Positions 61,198-64,000 of a DNA stretch of 64,000 nucleotides are shown here, one piece after another. The translations under genes and the position numbers were made by a program. Under the pieces are notes generated by a model. It ran no database searches. It saw only the letters and a program-made list of their open reading frames with translations, and was not told where the DNA came from. The stretch spans positions 18,363-82,362 of the forward strand of contig CAZWIZ010000005.1 in assembly GCA_964634385.1 (NCBI GenBank), read 5' to 3'. The DNA is from JAFGXW01 sp964634385. Its GTDB lineage: Bacteria; Bacillota_I; Bacilli_A; Izemoplasmatales; Izemoplasmataceae. The first letter of the stretch is position 1, and each line of letters starts with the position of its first letter.

Positions 61198-63921
61198 TTA
61201 TTTAATTATTTGTTCACATCTTTGACATAGACCATTATTAGTATGATCAACTATTTGCCAACAACGATCACATGTTTCTCCAATTGCTTTTTCTACATCG
61301 ATTGATAAATTATTAAATTCATACATTCCTTTTCCATCTTTCATTTCAAATTGTGAAACAATAAATATTTGCCCGAGATTTGCTTTCATTGAATTCAACA
61401 ATTCTTTAACTTCACCTTGAGGGTAAATAGTTAATTTAGCATTAAAACTTTTACCAATTATTTTCTCATTTCTTGCAATCTCTAAAGCTTTTAAAACATT
61501 ATCTTTTACTACCATAAAACTATTATATTTTGTGATTAATTCTTCATGACCTAAGTTTTGGTATTTAGGCATATTTTCTAAGTACATATTTTCTTCAGCT
61601 TTGTAAGATAGATATTTGTATGCTTCATGAGTTGTGTGTGGAATAAATGGTGTTAAAAGTTTTAATAAAGAAAGAGTAATATCATAAAGAACTGTTTGAA
61701 TACTTCTTCTATCATGATTATCGGCTTTTTCTATATATAAAACATCTTTTGTAAAATCTAAATAGAAAGCACTAAGTTCTTTAGTTACAAAATTAGTTAT
61801 TTCACGATATACTGTATCAAATTTAAAATGATCATAATTATTAATTGTGTCTTTAATTAGATTGTTTAATTTTAAGGTTATATATTTATCGACTTCATTT
61901 AAATCGTTAAATTCAACACGATCTTTTAAAGGATTAAAATCAAAAAGATTCCCAAGCATAAAACGAATAGTATTTCTTATTTTACGATATGATTCACTTA
62001 CTTGTTTCATCATGTTATTGCTTATTCTTACATCACTTTGATAATCAACACTAGCAACCCATAAACGTAAAATATCAGCTCCGCTTTGTTTCATTATTTT
62101 TAATGGATCAATAACATTACCTAATGATTTAGACATTTTACGTCCATCACCATCAAGAACAAATCCATGAGTTAAGCATGTTTTATAAGGACTTTTACCC
62201 ATTGAAGCAACTCCTGTAGATAAACTACTGTTAAACCAACCACGATATTGGTCGCTACCTTCTAGGTATAAATCACTCGGATAAGGATTTCCATAATCAA
62301 TCATTCCTCCGTGATGAGATGTTCCTGAATCAAACCAAACGTCTAATATATCTGTTTCTTTAGTAAATTCTCCGTTTGGAGAAGCAGGATTAGTGTATTC
62401 CTTAGGTAATAGTTCTTTTGCGGATTTAGTATACCATGCATTTGATCCTTCTGTTTCAAATATTTGTGCAACATGATTAATAACTGCTTTATCAAGAATC
62501 TCAGATCCATCTTCATTATAAAATACCGGAATTGGAACTCCCCAAGTTCTTTGACGTGAAATACACCATGCTTTTCTGTCTTTAACCATATTTGTCATTC
62601 TTAATTCTCCCCATTTAGGGTACCATGTTACATTTTTGATTTCTTTTAACATATCATCTTTCAATGATTCAATTGAAGCAAACCATTGAGCGGTTGCTCT
62701 AAAGATAACAGGTTTTTTAGTACGCCAATCATGAGGATAACTATGAGTTATCCAAACCATTTTCAGTAAATAGTTTTGATCATCTAAATCTTTAACAACA
62801 CTTTTATTACAATCTTCAATAAATTGACCTTCATACTGTCCAGCTTCAGCTGTCATAAATCCTTTTGAATCAACTGGGCATAATGTTTCAAGACCATATT
62901 TTTGTCCAATGATAAAGTCGTCTTCTCCATGTCCTGGAGCAGTATGAACTAATCCTGTTCCACCTTCAACAGTAACATGATGTCCAATAACAATCGGGCT
63001 TATTCTATCGTATAAAGGATGTTTATAGCTCATTCCTTCTAATACTTGACCTTTTACTTCTTTTAATATTTCTACTTTTTTCCATTCAAATAATGATGTT
63101 AAAGTATCGATTAAAGCAGTCGCAACTAAATAATTTACGTTATCATTTACTCTAATAAATGAATATAATATTTGATCTCCTACCGCGATTGCTAGATTAG
63201 CTGGGATTGTCCATGGAGTGGTTGTCCAAATTAAGAAACGAAAATCATCTTCAAAAACATTTAATTTCTCAACGGCATCCATTGCAACATAAATAGATGG
63301 AGATTTTTTATCGTGATATTCGATTTCAGCTTCAGCAAGCGCTGTTTCACTAGATGGTGACCAAAATATCGGTTTTAATCCTTTAAAGATTAATCCTTTT
63401 TCTACCATTTCAGCAAATACAGTTAATTGAGATGCTTCGTATTTTGCGTTTAATGTAATATAAGGATTATCCCATTCTCCTAAAACACCTAATCTTTTAA
63501 ATTGATTTTTTTGTTTATCGACTTGTTGTAGAGCATATGTAGCGCACATTTTTCTAAATTCAACTTTATCAATAAGATTACGATTAATTTTTTTTGTTTT
63601 TACTAAAGCAGTTTCAATTGGTAGGCCATGAGTATCCCAACCAGGTACATATCTTGTGTAAAACCCTTGCATACTCTTATATCTCAAAACAAAGTCTTTC
63701 AAGACTTTATTCAAAGCATGACCAATATGAATATTTCCATTGGCATACGGTGGACCATCATGCAAAATATATTTTGGATTATTTATGTTTTTAGTTAATC
63801 GTTTATTGTAAAGATCAATTTCATTCCATTCTTCTTGAATCTTTGGCTCGTTATTCCCAAGATTTCCTCTCATTGGAAAATCTGTTTTTGGCAATAATAA
63901 GGTATCTTTATAATTGTTCAT
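61198..63921 (-). CDS. ileS: Isoleucine-tRNA ligase
   Basis: About 907 residues, a class I synthetase. HIGH is HIGH at 65-68, GRKMSKSLGN holds the KMSKS loop, and the C-terminus carries the zinc finger CDRCWQIVDHTNNGLCQRC. DTHGLPIE is the CP1 entry and WTTTPWTIPANLAIAV the editing site. ATG 63921 has GAGGA nine bases upstream; GTG 63930 overlaps that site. The bacterial-type zinc end shows it is not the mupirocin-resistant eukaryote-like form. Confidence 0.98.
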   Translation of the reverse strand: MNNYKDTLLLPKTDFPMRGNLGNNEPKIQEEWNEIDLYNKRLTKNINNPKYILHDGPPYANGNIHIGHALNKVLKDFVLRYKSMQGFYTRYVPGWDTHGLPIETALVKTKKINRNLIDKVEFRKMCATYALQQVDKQKNQFKRLGVLGEWDNPYITLNAKYEASQLTVFAEMVEKGLIFKGLKPIFWSPSSETALAEAEIEYHDKKSPSIYVAMDAVEKLNVFEDDFRFLIWTTTPWTIPANLAIAVGDQILYSFIRVNDNVNYLVATALIDTLTSLFEWKKVEILKEVKGQVLEGMSYKHPLYDRISPIVIGHHVTVEGGTGLVHTAPGHGEDDFIIGQKYGLETLCPVDSKGFMTAEAGQYEGQFIEDCNKSVVKDLDDQNYLLKMVWITHSYPHDWRTKKPVIFRATAQWFASIESLKDDMLKEIKNVTWYPKWGELRMTNMVKDRKAWCISRQRTWGVPIPVFYNEDGSEILDKAVINHVAQIFETEGSNAWYTKSAKELLPKEYTNPASPNGEFTKETDILDVWFDSGTSHHGGMIDYGNPYPSDLYLEGSDQYRGWFNSSLSTGVASMGKSPYKTCLTHGFVLDGDGRKMSKSLGNVIDPLKIMKQSGADILRLWVASVDYQSDVRISNNMMKQVSESYRKIRNTIRFMLGNLFDFNPLKDRVEFNDLNEVDKYITLKLNNLIKDTINNYDHFKFDTVYREITNFVTKELSAFYLDFTKDVLYIEKADNHDRRSIQTVLYDITLSLLKLLTPFIPHTTHEAYKYLSYKAEENMYLENMPKYQNLGHEELITKYNSFMVVKDNVLKALEIARNEKIIGKSFNAKLTIYPQGEVKELLNSMKANLGQIFIVSQFEMKDGKGMYEFNNLSIDVEKAIGETCDRCWQIVDHTNNGLCQRCEQIIK

Positions 63922-63944
63922 CTTTTTCACTCCTCGTATAATAA

Positions 63945-64000
63945 TTATAATAAAAAATCGTCCTTAAAAATAAGGACGAATTAAACTCCGCGGTACCACC
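63945..64000 (-). promoter_or_regulatory. T-box riboswitch of ileS, 3' part only
   Basis: The conserved T-box GGTGGTACCGCGG is at 64000-63988 on the - strand, cut by the window edge. The terminator TCGTCCTTA (63979-63971 as read on -) with TAAGGACGA (63966-63958) and a T run follows. Stem I with the isoleucine specifier lies outside the window. Confidence 0.9.

Overview
The window is a very AT-rich (low G+C) bacterial chromosome segment. Coding genes end in TGA as well as TAA and TAG, and tryptophan is TGG, so the standard bacterial code applies and not the Mycoplasma code. Strong Shine-Dalgarno sites, T-box leaders, an L21 leader, a TPP riboswitch, RNase J, RecU, LemA/DUF3137 and YmfF/YmfH point to a Firmicutes-related lineage. 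The gene set recalls Izemoplasma-like relatives of the Mollicutes, but that placement is inference. No CRISPR array, prophage or insertion sequence was seen.

Layout. 0-22 kb runs mostly on the + strand: Nudix hydrolase, a DUF2779 nuclease, trigger factor, HAD phosphatase, a decayed PTS enzyme I gene, Lon, a nucleotidyltransferase/aldolase/esterase run, EngB, tRNA-Lys, T-box-valS-folC-radC, L21/L27, Obg and ruvA. At 22-24.6 kb there is a decayed membrane gene, an asparaginase gene and a gene desert that holds a near-perfect match to the Firmicutes dif site. From there to 64 kb most genes are on the - strand: nadA-nadB-PHP phosphatase, a DUF134/NifX/ferredoxin-ATPase cluster, a nucleoside ABC transporter with two BMP lipoproteins, an RNase J2-like protein, glgA-glgC, TPP riboswitch-thiT, pyrimidine-nucleoside phosphorylase, thyA-folA-plsC, ssb, lemA-DUF3137, glpK, two M16 proteins, yczE-yczE-deoC-deoD behind an unusual structured leader, a lipoprotein, and T-box-ileS. 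The two arms converge on the dif-like site, so the window spans the replication terminus.

How the genes fit together. There is a coherent (deoxy)nucleoside economy: BMP receptors and the NupOPQ-type transporter for uptake, Pdp and DeoD for phosphorolysis, DeoC to send deoxyribose-5-phosphate into central metabolism, and ThyA/DHFR for dTMP. The PTS enzyme I gene lies in ruins, which fits reduced reliance on PTS sugars, though an intact copy elsewhere cannot be excluded. De novo NAD synthesis is represented by nadA and nadB without an adjacent nadC.

Most interesting points: the dif site; the deo-operon leader, whose 5' half resembles a purine riboswitch and whose loop is complementary to the ribosome binding site; an RNase J paralogue with several substituted catalytic residues; an L27 precursor without the usual Prp cleavage motif and without prp between rplU and rpmA; and a DUF134-NifX fusion that keeps an internal ribosome binding site and sits behind two perfect palindromes.
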